DNA of 64,000 nt from Marinobacter sp. MDS2 (GTDB lineage Bacteria > Pseudomonadota > Gammaproteobacteria > Pseudomonadales > Oleiphilaceae). The DNA lies in the NCBI RefSeq assembly GCF_030718085.1, contig NZ_JAVAJF010000002.1, forward strand, positions 62,001 to 126,000. The letters are read 5' to 3'. Position 1 is the stretch's first letter. Every line of letters begins with the position of its first letter. The notes below the pieces were generated by a model that did not search any database, was not told where the DNA came from, and was given only the letters and a program-made list of their open reading frames with translations. Of this stretch, positions 17,095 to 25,824 are shown in pieces. Made by a program: the position numbers and the translations under genes.

Positions 17095-18234
17095 ATGATT
17101 CCACGTACTCTGTTTGATGCCGATCTTGAAGGGTTCCGGGATTCCGTCCGTAAATTCCTGGAACAGGAAGCCGCTCCCTATCATGAGCAGTGGGAGAAAG
17201 ACGGCCAGGTGAGCCGGGAAATCTGGCACAAAGCGGGCGAGCTGGGCTTTCTTTGTCCGACATTGCCTGAAGAGTACGGCGGTGTTGGCGCCGACTTCCG
17301 GTATTCCGCGGTAGTTATGGAAGAGGTCGCCAAAGCCGGTTTGACGGGGATTGGTTGGGCTCTTCACTCGGACATCGTCGCCCCCTATATCTATAACTAC
17401 GGCACCGACGAACAAAAGCAGCATTACTTGCCGAAACTGGCGTCCGGCGAAATGGTGGGTGCCATCGCCATGACAGAGCCGGGCGCAGGTTCCGACCTGC
17501 AGGGCGTGAAAACCACGGCCATCAAACAGGGCGATCACTACCTCTTGAACGGCTCCAAAACGTTCATTACCAACGGCCAGTTAGCGGATTTGGTTGTGGT
17601 GGTCGCCAAGACCGATCCCAAAGAGGGCGCCAAAGGCACCAGTTTGTTCATCGTCGAGACTGCCTCTGAGGGGTTCGAGAAGGGGCAGAACCTGAACAAA
17701 GTGGGCATGAAGGCTCAAGATACGTCCGAGTTGTTCTTCCAGGATGTTAAGGTGCCTGCCGGGAATCTGCTGGGGAGTCATGAGGGGCAGGGTTTTGTCC
17801 AGTTAATGAGCGAGCTGCCGGCCGAGCGTCTGCAGGTGGCGATCACCGCCGTGGCGGCTGCAGAGGCGGCCTGGCAGTGGACCCTAGACTATGTAAAAGA
17901 GCGGAAAGCGTTTGGTAAGCCGGTAGTGGCATTCCAGAACACCCGTTTCAAGCTGGCGGAACTTAAAGCTGAGATCACGGCCGCCCGGGTGTTTACGGAT
18001 CGTTGCCTGGAGCTTCATCTGGATAAGAAGCTGGATATCCCGACAGCGGCTATGCTCAAGCAGCACACCACCGACCTGCAATGCAAGGTCATGGACGAGT
18101 GTGTCCAGTTGCACGGCGGCTATGGCTACATGTGGGAATACCCCATTGCCCGCGCATGGGCCGATTCACGCGTGCAGCGCATTTATGCCGGCACCAACGA
18201 AATCATGAAAGAAATCGTTGCCCGTTCGTTCTAA
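17095..18234 (+). CDS. Acyl-CoA dehydrogenase, long-chain/isovaleryl-like type
   Basis: A 379-residue flavoprotein that introduces the alpha-beta double bond into acyl-CoA, passing electrons to electron-transfer flavoprotein. Recognisable are the TEPGAGSDLQG segment (about residues 126-136) near the FAD, QLHGGYGYMWEYPIARAWADSR (from about 337) and IYAGTNEIM (about 362-370). The last motif has Ala where medium- and short-chain enzymes carry the catalytic Glu (IYEGT). As in long-chain and isovaleryl dehydrogenases, the base is instead likely the Glu in PAERLQVA (about residue 244). GAGG at 17083-17086 supports the start at 17095. The natural substrate cannot be read from sequence. Confidence 0.9.
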   Translation: MIPRTLFDADLEGFRDSVRKFLEQEAAPYHEQWEKDGQVSREIWHKAGELGFLCPTLPEEYGGVGADFRYSAVVMEEVAKAGLTGIGWALHSDIVAPYIYNYGTDEQKQHYLPKLASGEMVGAIAMTEPGAGSDLQGVKTTAIKQGDHYLLNGSKTFITNGQLADLVVVVAKTDPKEGAKGTSLFIVETASEGFEKGQNLNKVGMKAQDTSELFFQDVKVPAGNLLGSHEGQGFVQLMSELPAERLQVAITAVAAAEAAWQWTLDYVKERKAFGKPVVAFQNTRFKLAELKAEITAARVFTDRCLELHLDKKLDIPTAAMLKQHTTDLQCKVMDECVQLHGGYGYMWEYPIARAWADSRVQRIYAGTNEIMKEIVARSF

Positions 18235-18245
18235 CTCGCCCTTGT

Positions 18246-18270
18246 AACAGCAGGCCTCGAGCCTGCTGTT
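18246..18270 (+). terminator. Stem-loop terminator after the acyl-CoA dehydrogenase gene
   Basis: A perfect 10-bp stem, AACAGCAGGC with GCCTGCTGTT, encloses a CTCGA loop 11 bases after the stop. The following T-run is short (TT then TA), so termination may be partial. Confidence 0.6.
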
Positions 18271-18369
18271 TACCAAACTTTACAATTTGCCAAGCCGGTC
18301 AAGGTCTCCGGCTTCGGTATTCCCTACAGTAACGGCACAACCTTCTAACAAGGATAAACGGTTGCCGTG

Positions 18370-20307
18370 ATGAAACGCCTGTTCTGTCTTTCTGCTCCTT
18401 TGCTATCTCTCGTGCTCGCCGGCTGTGGCGAAGAGTCCGACCAACTGCCGGTTGATGGCCGTGATTTTGATGGTGTGGGCTACAGCCAGCCGGCTCCCTA
18501 TTCAGGGCGCGTTATTGATGACTATCTTCGAAATGCACGCGTTTGGCTGGATCTGGATGGCGATGGGCAATACAGCAAGGGGCCGCTAGAGGTTACTTTG
18601 GCCAGTGGTGAAAAGTACACGCTGGAGAAGGGCGAACCCACAGCCATGACGATGGCAGGAGGGCGCTTTGATCTCGATATTTCTGAGTTCGATGTGCCCG
18701 GCACGGTGGGCAAGGACCTGGATCCCAGAGATTACCCCTTGTATGCATTGGCGCTGCCCGGTCAAACCTTGCAAGAAACCCGTAGGGGGCATGTCGCGGT
18801 AAAACGGGCCTTTCTGATGTCGGCCAGTCCGGGTGTGACCAACGTTACGCCGCTAACCACGCTGGCTCGTTTCCGAGCCGTTGTGGGAAGTTCTATCAGT
18901 CCGGAGCTCGGAACGGTTTCCCCGGGACGCTATGCCGATCTGGATGGGCTGAATTTGCTAAAAGACTACGTGCTTGCCAACGACGATAAAGCGCGGGTCT
19001 ATGCTCAAGCGTTGGCTCGCTTTATGGCGAGCCAGATGCCTGACGACTACAACACCTTGCTGTCTGAACCGGACAGTGATGGTAGAGAGCGCTTGTTATC
19101 CGCAGAATCTGTTCGGCTGCTGGGCATCTCGTTAGTTCAGAACGCCGCCGAGGTCATGCAGCGGGTGGATGCAGCGGCAACCGGAGGGAGTTACGGCAAT
19201 GTGGACCCGGACACATTGGCTTTGCCCGTTGTTCCCCTTGAGCTCAGCAACCCGGTTCTATTGACCGCAGTGAAGGTTGCTGCGCACTCTGACCGCTCCG
19301 GCACGTTGCCTGCCCGGGACCTGAAACCCTCGGCCGAACTGACGTTTGATTACACGGAAGATGGACAGTTGTTGTCGGTTTCCAGCCGGGGCTGCATGAC
19401 CCCATCGTTACCCGAGCTGATGCGGCTGGTGCAGGTGGATGGATATATCGCAACGCTGAATACGCCGTGGTTGCCTAGTGCGTCTTTGTCCGGTCTCAGC
19501 CATGGCTTCTATGAAGAGGGCGGCGTTCATGAGCGTATCGTGTTCGATTGGTCAAACAGTCGTGCTTACTTTGATACGGTTACCCAGTGCCATAAAGTGA
19601 CGCAAGGCATTGAGCCAGAGAGCTCCGAGTTGGGCGGGAGCGCTGAAATTGAATGGAGGTGGGGCGATAAATCCGCCATTGTTGAAACTGTTTCAGGGCG
19701 TCCAGACAGAATGTTGTCTGTGGCTGTCGAGAATGCTCCGGCTGAAATATGGGCGAGTAGCCGAGTGAGCGGGTATCGCATCGAAACCGGCGAGGCGGTG
19801 GAGCGTTCGATTGTCTTTAAAGAGGCCGGGGCGGGTGATGTCTGCGACCCGGCAGGCACTGAAAATGATCCGGTTGTTCCAGAAAACGCGTATGTCACCC
19901 GGCTGTTTGGGGTATCTGTCTCCGAGGCTTTAAACGGGTATGACAGCGCCTACGAGTACGACTACCGCAGCTACACCCGTCAGGGCGAGTCATCCGGTGG
20001 GCTGGAGGTGCAGCGGCTCCTCAAATTCCCTGTGCAAAACTCAGCCGCGGCGAGTCTGGAGCGCGTAGATTCTGTGGATGGTGCGTTTCAATGGCATTTG
20101 TCCTATCCGGCTCTGAATCAAAGCGATGTAACGGCCGAAACCGTAAATTACATTCAGCGGGCCGAGCTGAAGCGTGCCGGTGCAACCACAACATGCGGGG
20201 ATTCTGTTCAAGAGAGCGGTGGGGTTGCGTTTGCGCAGGTGGATTATGTGTATAAAAGCCTTACGGATTATTTAATTGAAGGGCTGGAGCGTGAAATTTC
20301 TGAATAG
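18370..20307 (+). CDS. Large secreted lipoprotein of unknown function
   Basis: I do not recognise this 645-residue protein. A short signal peptide ends in the lipobox LAGC, so Cys19 should be lipidated and the protein anchored in the envelope. Near the N terminus, GRVIDDYLRNARVWLDLDGDGQ (residues 46-67) resembles a motif seen in bacterial surface proteins, where DxDxDG acts as a calcium loop. The rest is rich in beta-strand-forming segments and Ser/Thr, with four further cysteines that could pair. GTG at 18367 is an equally possible start, closer to the AAGGA at 18350-18354. It is monocistronic between a terminator and a convergent tRNA gene. Confidence 0.75.
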   Translation: MKRLFCLSAPLLSLVLAGCGEESDQLPVDGRDFDGVGYSQPAPYSGRVIDDYLRNARVWLDLDGDGQYSKGPLEVTLASGEKYTLEKGEPTAMTMAGGRFDLDISEFDVPGTVGKDLDPRDYPLYALALPGQTLQETRRGHVAVKRAFLMSASPGVTNVTPLTTLARFRAVVGSSISPELGTVSPGRYADLDGLNLLKDYVLANDDKARVYAQALARFMASQMPDDYNTLLSEPDSDGRERLLSAESVRLLGISLVQNAAEVMQRVDAAATGGSYGNVDPDTLALPVVPLELSNPVLLTAVKVAAHSDRSGTLPARDLKPSAELTFDYTEDGQLLSVSSRGCMTPSLPELMRLVQVDGYIATLNTPWLPSASLSGLSHGFYEEGGVHERIVFDWSNSRAYFDTVTQCHKVTQGIEPESSELGGSAEIEWRWGDKSAIVETVSGRPDRMLSVAVENAPAEIWASSRVSGYRIETGEAVERSIVFKEAGAGDVCDPAGTENDPVVPENAYVTRLFGVSVSEALNGYDSAYEYDYRSYTRQGESSGGLEVQRLLKFPVQNSAAASLERVDSVDGAFQWHLSYPALNQSDVTAETVNYIQRAELKRAGATTTCGDSVQESGGVAFAQVDYVYKSLTDYLIEGLEREISE

Positions 20308-20367
20308 CTAGATAATCGCGGATGGTGCAAGCGGTATGTCTACATGGCTGCCGCTTTATCGTCAGAT

Positions 20368-20395
20368 ACAAAAAAATCCAAGCGTTTCGGCTTGT
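20368..20395 (-). terminator. Intrinsic terminator downstream of tRNA-Leu
   Basis: On the minus strand CAAGC-CGAAAC-GCTTG is followed by GATTTTTTT, a short stem with a clear T-run, about 50 bases past the tRNA 3' end. A second stem (CCATTTCC with GGAAATGG, 20425-20447) overlaps the CCA end and may help processing. Confidence 0.7.
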
Positions 20396-20444
20396 TTGAT
20401 GCTTAATTAAAGGTTTTCTGAGTGCCATTTCCTGGGGAAGGAAA

Positions 20445-20531
20445 TGGTGCCGAGGAGAGGACTTGAACCTCCACGGGGTTGCCCCCACTAGCACCTGAAG
20501 CTAGCGTGTCTACCAATTTCACCACCTCGGC
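20445..20531 (-). tRNA. tRNA-Leu (anticodon CAG)
   Basis: Read on the minus strand, an 87-base class II tRNA folds with acceptor stem GCCGAGG/CCTCGGC, a long variable arm (GGGGGCAACCCC), T-arm GGAGG-TTCAAGT-CCTCT and encoded CCA. The anticodon loop TTCAGGT gives CAG, which reads the CUG leucine codon. It is convergent with the lipoprotein gene and divergent from rnr. Confidence 0.96.
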
Positions 20532-20615
20532 AGGTGATTTGCAGTAGCGCCGAAAGTTCACTTAGAACGGGCGTTTCTGCCAGAGTTGAAGGGTGCCCCT
20601 CAACCGATGGCGCGT

Positions 20616-20644
20616 ACTTTAATAATTCCTTTGTGGTCTGTCAA
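20616..20644 (-). promoter_or_regulatory. Sigma-70 promoter for tRNA-Leu
   Basis: On the minus strand a consensus -35 TTGACA (20639-20644) is followed after exactly 17 bases by TAAAGT (20616-20621, 4/6 to TATAAT). The GC-rich stretch after the -10 resembles the discriminator of stringently controlled stable-RNA promoters. Transcription would begin near 20609, about 78 bases before the mature tRNA. Confidence 0.7.
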
Positions 20645-20784
20645 ACGTTTTAGTGAAAAAAGTTTTCACGGTATTTGTGCCTATTAATGTCCCCCTTGTC
20701 ATGCAGGTTTAAGATGCCAACGTTATACTGTGTGAGTTAATGAATTTTGCCGCAGTGTTTGCGGCCTGAATAGCAAGGACCCGA

Positions 20785-23235
20785 ATGGTTTCCAAGAAAA
20801 AAAATATACGGGACCCTCACGCTGATCGTGAGGCCCAGAAATACGATAACCCCATCCAAAGCCGGGAGTTTATCCTCAATCACCTGAAAGAGCGCGGCGC
20901 TCCAGCCACTCATGAAACCTTGTGCCAAGAATTGGGGCAGGTCTCTGAGGAAGGTATAGAAGCATTGCGCCGGCGCCTGATCGCCATGTGCCGTGATGGA
21001 CAGTTGATCTGTAACCGTCGAAATGCGTTTTTGCCGATTGAAGAGGCTGCATTGGTCACTGGCAAGATCTCCGGTCATCGCGATGGGTTTGGTTTTTTGA
21101 TTCCCGATGACGGCAGTTCCGACCTGTTTTTGATCGCCCGCCAGATGCGGCAGGTTTTCCATGGTGATCGGGTAGCCGCGCGAGTGGATCGGGTTGATGA
21201 CCGTGGTCGCCGTGAAGGTGTGATCGTTGAAGTGCTGGAGCATCGTACCGAACAGACCGTGGGGCGTTTCTTCAAAGAGAGCGGCATTGCCTTTGTCGTT
21301 CCTGAGAATGCTCGTATCAATCACGAGATTCTGATTCCGGACGAGAATGTTGGTGCCGCGGTGCACGGGCAGTATGTGGTTGTTGAAATCTTGCGCCAGC
21401 CGACCGTTCGCACCCAGCCTACTGGGCGGGTGATGGAGGTGCTGGGTGAGCACATGGCTCCGGGCATGGAAATAGATGTAGCCATCCGCTCCTATGAAAT
21501 TCCACACAGTTGGTCGGATGCTGTTGGCGAACAAGCGGCGGCGATATCTTCAGAAGTTGAAGAAAAAGACAAAGTAAATCGCGTTGATATTCGAAACATG
21601 CGGCTGGTAACCATCGATGATGAATCGGCTCGTGATTTCGATGACGCGATCTACTGTGAGCCGCGCCCGCGGGGGGGGTACCGTTTGGTCGTAGCGATTG
21701 CGGACGTGTCGCACTACGTGCGTGCCGGGTCTCCGCTAGATGAAGAAGCGTTTGAGCGCGGTAACTCTGTGTACTTCCCGGATCACGTTGTACCGATGCT
21801 GCCAGAGAAGCTGTCTAACGGCTTGTGTTCATTGAACCCCGGTGTCGACCGTTTGTGCATGGTGGCTGACATGACCATCAGTGCCGCGGGCAACATCAGC
21901 GGCTACACCTTCTACCAGGCGGTCATGCGCAGCCATGCTCGGCTGACCTACAACAAAGTCAGCACCATGCTTGAGCACCCGGACACCGAGCAGGGTTATC
22001 AGCTAAGTGCTCACTACGCCGACTTGCTGCCGCATCTGCATAATTTGTACGAGCTCTATAAGCTTCTGCGAAAAGCGCGTACCGAACGCGGCGCAATTGA
22101 TTTCGAAACCACCGAAACCAAGATTGTTTTTGATGCACAGCGCAAAATTGAAGAGATTGTTCCGGTGCACCGGAACGATGCCCACAAGATTGTGGAAGAG
22201 TGCATGCTGTGTGCGAACGTAGCCACGGCGCGGTTCCTGAAAAAGCATAAAATGCCAGCGCTGTATCGGGTGCACGATGGCCCGTCCGAGGAGCGTCTGG
22301 CCAAGTTGCGTCTGTTCCTGAGCGAATTGGGGCTGCAGTTGGGTGGTGGTGATCGGCCAACATCCGCGGATTATCAACAGCTGTTGTCCGAGGTGTCGGA
22401 TCGCTCAGATGCCCATGTTATCCAAACGGTGATGCTGCGCTCATTGAGTCAGGCTGTGTATAGCCCTGAAGAGAGCGGCCACTTCGGTCTGGGCTTTGCG
22501 AGCTATGCGCACTTTACGTCGCCCATCCGTCGTTACCCGGATTTAGTGGTGCATCGGGCTATCAAGTCCTGCATTCACAACCCGGAAGTGCAGAAAGATG
22601 TGGTGTCGCCTAAAGAGCTGGATGCAGGGTTAGCCGCCTATCCCTACGATTACGCGAAAGTTGAGCAGCTCGGTCAGCATTGTTCGATGACTGAGCGCCG
22701 CGCGGATGATGCCACTCGCGATGTAATGGCCTGGCTCAAATGTGAATTCCTTAAGGATCACGTGGGCGAGGAATACAACGGTGTGATTGCGGCGGTTGTA
22801 CCGTTCGGTTTCTTTGTTGAGCTGGCGGATATCTACATTGAAGGGCTCGTGCATGTCTCGACGCTCAGTGGCGATTACTTTCACCATGATGCGGCCAAGC
22901 ACCGGCTGATCGGGGAGCGCACTGCGGTAAGCTTCCGGTTGGGCGATGAGGTTAAAGTGAAGGTGGTGCGGGTTGGTCTGGAAGATCGCAAGATCGACCT
23001 AGAACTGACTAGCAAGCCTCAAAAACGCACCGCCGACCGGGATGCGCTTGATATTGCCAAACGAGAGCCTCGTAACAAAGGCGACCGGGCCGGTAAGGGT
23101 GGTAAGCGTGGCAAGTCTGGAAAACCTGCCAGCGCAAAAGAGCGCTTGGCCAGTGAGGCTGCGCGCGAAGCTGCGAAGAAGGGCGCGACTCATAAATCGG
23201 CCCCGGCCGGTAAAAAACGTAAAAGCCGCAAGTAA
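20785..23235 (+). CDS. rnr: Ribonuclease R
   Basis: RNase R is a processive 3'-5' exoribonuclease that degrades structured RNA, including rRNA fragments and trans-translation targets. The 816-residue protein has the N-terminal helix-turn-helix-like region, two cold-shock domains (about residues 80-240), the RNB catalytic domain with the metal-binding aspartates of DDESARDFDDAIY (about 275-287), an S1 domain (about 640-725) and a lysine/arginine-rich tail (about 725-816) that aids unwinding. It is followed 25 bases later by rlmB, the common rnr-rlmB operon of gammaproteobacteria. A TATACT at 20724-20729 may be its -10 box. Confidence 0.96.
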   Translation: MVSKKKNIRDPHADREAQKYDNPIQSREFILNHLKERGAPATHETLCQELGQVSEEGIEALRRRLIAMCRDGQLICNRRNAFLPIEEAALVTGKISGHRDGFGFLIPDDGSSDLFLIARQMRQVFHGDRVAARVDRVDDRGRREGVIVEVLEHRTEQTVGRFFKESGIAFVVPENARINHEILIPDENVGAAVHGQYVVVEILRQPTVRTQPTGRVMEVLGEHMAPGMEIDVAIRSYEIPHSWSDAVGEQAAAISSEVEEKDKVNRVDIRNMRLVTIDDESARDFDDAIYCEPRPRGGYRLVVAIADVSHYVRAGSPLDEEAFERGNSVYFPDHVVPMLPEKLSNGLCSLNPGVDRLCMVADMTISAAGNISGYTFYQAVMRSHARLTYNKVSTMLEHPDTEQGYQLSAHYADLLPHLHNLYELYKLLRKARTERGAIDFETTETKIVFDAQRKIEEIVPVHRNDAHKIVEECMLCANVATARFLKKHKMPALYRVHDGPSEERLAKLRLFLSELGLQLGGGDRPTSADYQQLLSEVSDRSDAHVIQTVMLRSLSQAVYSPEESGHFGLGFASYAHFTSPIRRYPDLVVHRAIKSCIHNPEVQKDVVSPKELDAGLAAYPYDYAKVEQLGQHCSMTERRADDATRDVMAWLKCEFLKDHVGEEYNGVIAAVVPFGFFVELADIYIEGLVHVSTLSGDYFHHDAAKHRLIGERTAVSFRLGDEVKVKVVRVGLEDRKIDLELTSKPQKRTADRDALDIAKREPRNKGDRAGKGGKRGKSGKPASAKERLASEAAREAAKKGATHKSAPAGKKRKSRK

Positions 23236-23260
23236 CCAGTAACACAGGAATGAATCGCTA

Positions 23261-23998
23261 GTGTCTCAGGAATATGTATTTGGCTGGCATGCCGTGGATG
23301 CAGTGCTGAAACGGGAGCCGGAGCGTTTGTTGCGTGTGTGGATCCAAACCGGGCGCCAGGACAAGCGCGTGAAATCGGTGACCGAGGCGCTGGATGGTTT
23401 GGGCGTGCGCTGGAGTGTTGTGCATCGCCGCGAGCTGGATGAGCGTGTGTCTGGCGTGCATCAAGGTGTTGTGGCCGAAGTCGCCGAGAGTCGCGAATGG
23501 ACCGAAGCGGATTTGCTGGCGCAGTTGGCGTCGAGCAATAAGCCGCCGTTCCTGTTGGTGCTGGATGGCGTGACCGATCCTCACAACCTGGGCGCGTGCA
23601 TGCGTACTGCTGATGCCGTGGGTGTTCAGGCCGTTATCGTACCGAAAGATAAATCGGCAAGCTTGACGCCTGTCGCCCGAAAGGTTGCCTGTGGCGCCGC
23701 TGAAACCGTACCGTTTGTTCGAGTCACCAATCTGGCGCGCTTTCTGCGCGAATTGAAAGATCAGGGTGTTTGGCTCATCGGAACGGCGGGCGAGTCGGAT
23801 GCCAATTTGTTCCAGGCTGACTTTAAGGGGCCGGTGGCGTTGGTGATGGGAGCGGAAGGTAAGGGGATGCGTCGTCTTACCCGTGAGCACTGTGATCAGT
23901 TGGTGAACATCCCAATGCACGGCCACGTCGATAGTCTGAACGTCTCGGTGGCGACGGGCGTTTGTCTGTACGAAGCGTTGCGCCAACGAACCGGTTAA
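23261..23998 (+). CDS. rlmB: 23S rRNA (guanosine-2251-2'-O)-methyltransferase
   Basis: RlmB is a SPOUT (TrmH) methyltransferase that modifies G2251 in the peptidyl-transferase P loop of 23S rRNA. At 245 residues from the GTG at 23261 it has the family length. The N-terminal substrate domain starts EYVFGWHAVDAVLKREPERLL. The catalytic knot shows as DGVTDPHNLGACMRTADA (about residues 105-122), MGAEGKGMRRLTREHCD (about 198-214) and the SLNVSVATGVCLYE motif (about 225-238). AGGA at 23246-23249 precedes the GTG. It is downstream of rnr and is ended by a strong terminator. Confidence 0.95.
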   Translation: MSQEYVFGWHAVDAVLKREPERLLRVWIQTGRQDKRVKSVTEALDGLGVRWSVVHRRELDERVSGVHQGVVAEVAESREWTEADLLAQLASSNKPPFLLVLDGVTDPHNLGACMRTADAVGVQAVIVPKDKSASLTPVARKVACGAAETVPFVRVTNLARFLRELKDQGVWLIGTAGESDANLFQADFKGPVALVMGAEGKGMRRLTREHCDQLVNIPMHGHVDSLNVSVATGVCLYEALRQRTG

Positions 23999-24034
23999 TC
24001 CTTGCACGATACCCCTTGTAGGCATAGAATACGT

Positions 24035-24060
24035 CACCCCTTTTAGAAGGGGTGGTTTTG
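24035..24060 (+). terminator. Intrinsic terminator after rlmB
   Basis: CACCCCTT-TTAG-AAGGGGTG forms an 8-bp stem with a 4-base loop, followed by GTTTTG. It separates the rnr-rlmB transcript from the rpsF operon. Confidence 0.85.
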
Positions 24061-24065
24061 TATTG

Positions 24066-24104
24066 CCTGAATTCAGGGGATCAAAATCTCGCTTTTGATC
24101 AGGC
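24066..24104. repeat. Nested palindromes in the rlmB-rpsF gap
   Basis: CCTGAATTCAGG (24066-24077) is a perfect 12-base palindrome. Next to it, GATCAAAA (24079-24086) pairs with TTTTGATC (24093-24100), and GCCTGA (24065-24070) can also pair with TCAGGC (24099-24104). The run may be a second terminator, an operator, or promoter-associated structure for the ribosomal protein operon. Confidence 0.45.
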
Positions 24105-24146
24105 GGTTTTATACAAGACCCTGTTTAAAAAGCAAAAAGAAGCCGG

Positions 24147-24219
24147 CAGCTTAGCTGTCACCTCCTTGCTTTCCATGCTTTGGAGCGGTTCCGAAGGGGC
24201 CATCTGAGGTCGAAAGCTG
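24147..24219 (+). promoter_or_regulatory. Structured rpsF leader, possible S6:S18 autoregulatory element
   Basis: Three nested helices can form: CAGCTT with AAGCTG (24147-24152/24214-24219), ACCTC with GAGGT (24160-24164/24206-24210), and GGTTCC with GGGGCC (24187-24192/24196-24201, with G-U pairs). The fold ends 21 bases before the rpsF AUG. Leaders of rpsF operons in many bacteria carry a hairpin with an exposed CCG bound by the S6:S18 complex; a CCG is present here at 24191-24193, partly within the inner stem. The match is by hand only. Confidence 0.4.
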
Positions 24220-24240
24220 TTTAACCCGTAGGGAGAACTC

Positions 24241-24657
24241 ATGCGTCACTACGAAATCGTATTTATGGTACATCCGGATCAGAGCGAGCAGGTGCCCGCG
24301 ATGATCGAGCGTTATACCGGCGTCATCACTGAAGATGGCGGTCAGGTACATCGCCTGGAAGATTGGGGCCGTCGTCACCTGGCATACCCGATCAACAAGA
24401 TTCACAAAGCTCACTACGTGCTGATGAACGTTGAATGTTCACAGGCTGCGATGGACGAGCTGACTCATAACTTCCGCTTCAACGATGCGATCATCCGTGA
24501 GCTGATCCTGCGTCGCGACGAGGCTGTTACTGACCTGTCTCCGATGAAAGCCGCTGAGTCCCGTGAGGACCGTCGTTCCGGCGGAGATGATCGTCCACGC
24601 CGTTCGGCTGAGTCTGGCGAAAGCCAGAGCACTGAGTCCAAAGGCGAAGAAGAGTAA
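24241..24657 (+). CDS. rpsF: 30S ribosomal protein S6 (bS6)
   Basis: S6 binds the central domain of 16S rRNA together with S18, encoded next. The 138-residue protein starts [18 protein letters not shown] and has the conserved [16 protein letters not shown] (about residues 39-54) and HYVLMNVE segments. The tail from residue about 100 is a long charged extension rich in Ser, Glu and Arg, ending SKGEEE. In Escherichia coli the S6 C terminus is the substrate of RimK, which adds glutamates; a rimK gene is present in this window at 54200-55105, so the acidic end is a likely modification site. AGGGAG before the ATG supports the start. Confidence 0.97.
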   Translation: MRHYEIVFMVHPDQSEQVPAMIERYTGVITEDGGQVHRLEDWGRRHLAYPINKIHKAHYVLMNVECSQAAMDELTHNFRFNDAIIRELILRRDEAVTDLSPMKAAESREDRRSGGDDRPRRSAESGESQSTESKGEEE

Positions 24658-24681
24658 TTCACCGGAGTTAGGAGTTAAGTT

Positions 24682-24912
24682 ATGGCTCGTTTTTTCAGAC
24701 GTCGTAAGTTCTGCCGCTTCACGGCAGAAGGTGTTAAAGAGATCGATTACAAGGATCTGGACACCCTGAAAGGCTACATCACTGAAACCGGCAAAATCGT
24801 GCCCAGCCGTATCACCGGCACCAAAGCACGTTATCAGCGTCAGCTGGCTACCGCTATCAAGCGTGCCCGCTACCTGGCACTGCTGCCGTATACGGATAGT
24901 CACGACCACTAA
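24682..24912 (+). CDS. rpsR: 30S ribosomal protein S18 (bS18)
   Basis: S18 forms a heterodimer with S6 on the 30S platform. The 76-residue protein carries [13 protein letters not shown] at the start, the central [27 protein letters not shown] segment (about residues 24-50) and the C-terminal [18 protein letters not shown], all typical. It lacks the four-cysteine zinc pattern of some S18 proteins. It lies 24 bases after rpsF, with a GGAG ribosome site, in the standard rpsF-rpsR-rplI operon. Confidence 0.97.
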   Translation: MARFFRRRKFCRFTAEGVKEIDYKDLDTLKGYITETGKIVPSRITGTKARYQRQLATAIKRARYLALLPYTDSHDH

Positions 24913-24937
24913 GCACAGATAGACAGGACCCGGGACC

Positions 24938-25804
24938 ATGCGTGCACTGGCACAGTATGTAATGCGCGGTCCCATGCAGGCCGGCGGAGTTGCAGTAGTC
25001 TCTACTATTGTTCCTTTGTTGTTCTGGATAGGCGCAGCAGTTACGGCCCTTGTCATTATGCGACAAGGGATTCGGCAGGGGCTCACCATTGGGCTCTGGG
25101 CAGTTTTGCCCGCATTGGGGTGGGCCGTTTACGGCCAAAACCCGACAGCGCTGATCGTACTGCTGCAAACGATGCTGATTGCATCGGTCTTCCGGGCATC
25201 GCTGTCCTGGGAAAACGCGCTGTTATCCGGCGCCTTTCTGACGATACTGACCGGCCTGATGTTGCCCGTCATGTATCCGGCACTGCTAAACGAACTTGTT
25301 CGAATAGGTGTCGAGTTTTACGACCAATACAACGCTGAAGTGGTTCAGGCTCTGGGCGGCGACCTGGAGCGAATCATCCGAAGCGCGATGAGCGCCAGTA
25401 TGGCGGGCTCGGCTTTCGCGATAGCGATTGCCATGGCCATGTTGGCGAGATCCTGGCAGGCAGGGCTGGATAACCCCGGTGGTTTCCGGCGCGAGTTTCA
25501 CGCCGTCAGGTTGTCGCCGGCCGTCGCGGTGGTATGCGCTGTAACCATTGTATCGGGCCCTTTGTTGGGGCTGAATCCGGTACTGTTGGCCTGGGCTGCA
25601 GGCACGCCGCTTCTGGTGGCAGGTTTGGCTCTGGTTCATGGTGTGGTTGGTCGTAAGCAGTGGGGCGGTCAGGCGTTGCTCGCGTTTTACATTGTGTTGG
25701 GGCTGTTGGGTCTGAATCTAATGATGCTGTTGTTGGTTCTGGCTTTTGTGGATAGCTGGCTGGATATTCGGGAGCGCATTGCGCCAACCGGACCGGCTGA
25801 ATAA
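24938..25804 (+). CDS. Polytopic membrane protein of the rpsR-rplI operon
   Basis: A 288-residue inner-membrane protein of unknown function, comparable in position to the unnamed membrane protein between rpsR and rplI in Pseudomonas, and possibly a DUF2232-type protein. About seven or eight hydrophobic segments are visible, including residues 15-40, 48-62, 65-85, 90-115, 150-172, 193-215 and 218-265. Its N terminus [20 protein letters not shown] is short and polar. No catalytic motif stands out. The gaps on either side are 25 and 20 bases, so it is translated from the ribosomal protein mRNA, which is unusual for a membrane protein and may indicate a link to growth rate. Confidence 0.8.
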   Translation: MRALAQYVMRGPMQAGGVAVVSTIVPLLFWIGAAVTALVIMRQGIRQGLTIGLWAVLPALGWAVYGQNPTALIVLLQTMLIASVFRASLSWENALLSGAFLTILTGLMLPVMYPALLNELVRIGVEFYDQYNAEVVQALGGDLERIIRSAMSASMAGSAFAIAIAMAMLARSWQAGLDNPGGFRREFHAVRLSPAVAVVCAVTIVSGPLLGLNPVLLAWAAGTPLLVAGLALVHGVVGRKQWGGQALLAFYIVLGLLGLNLMMLLLVLAFVDSWLDIRERIAPTGPAE

Positions 25805-25824
25805 AGCACGAAGAGGTTAACGAG

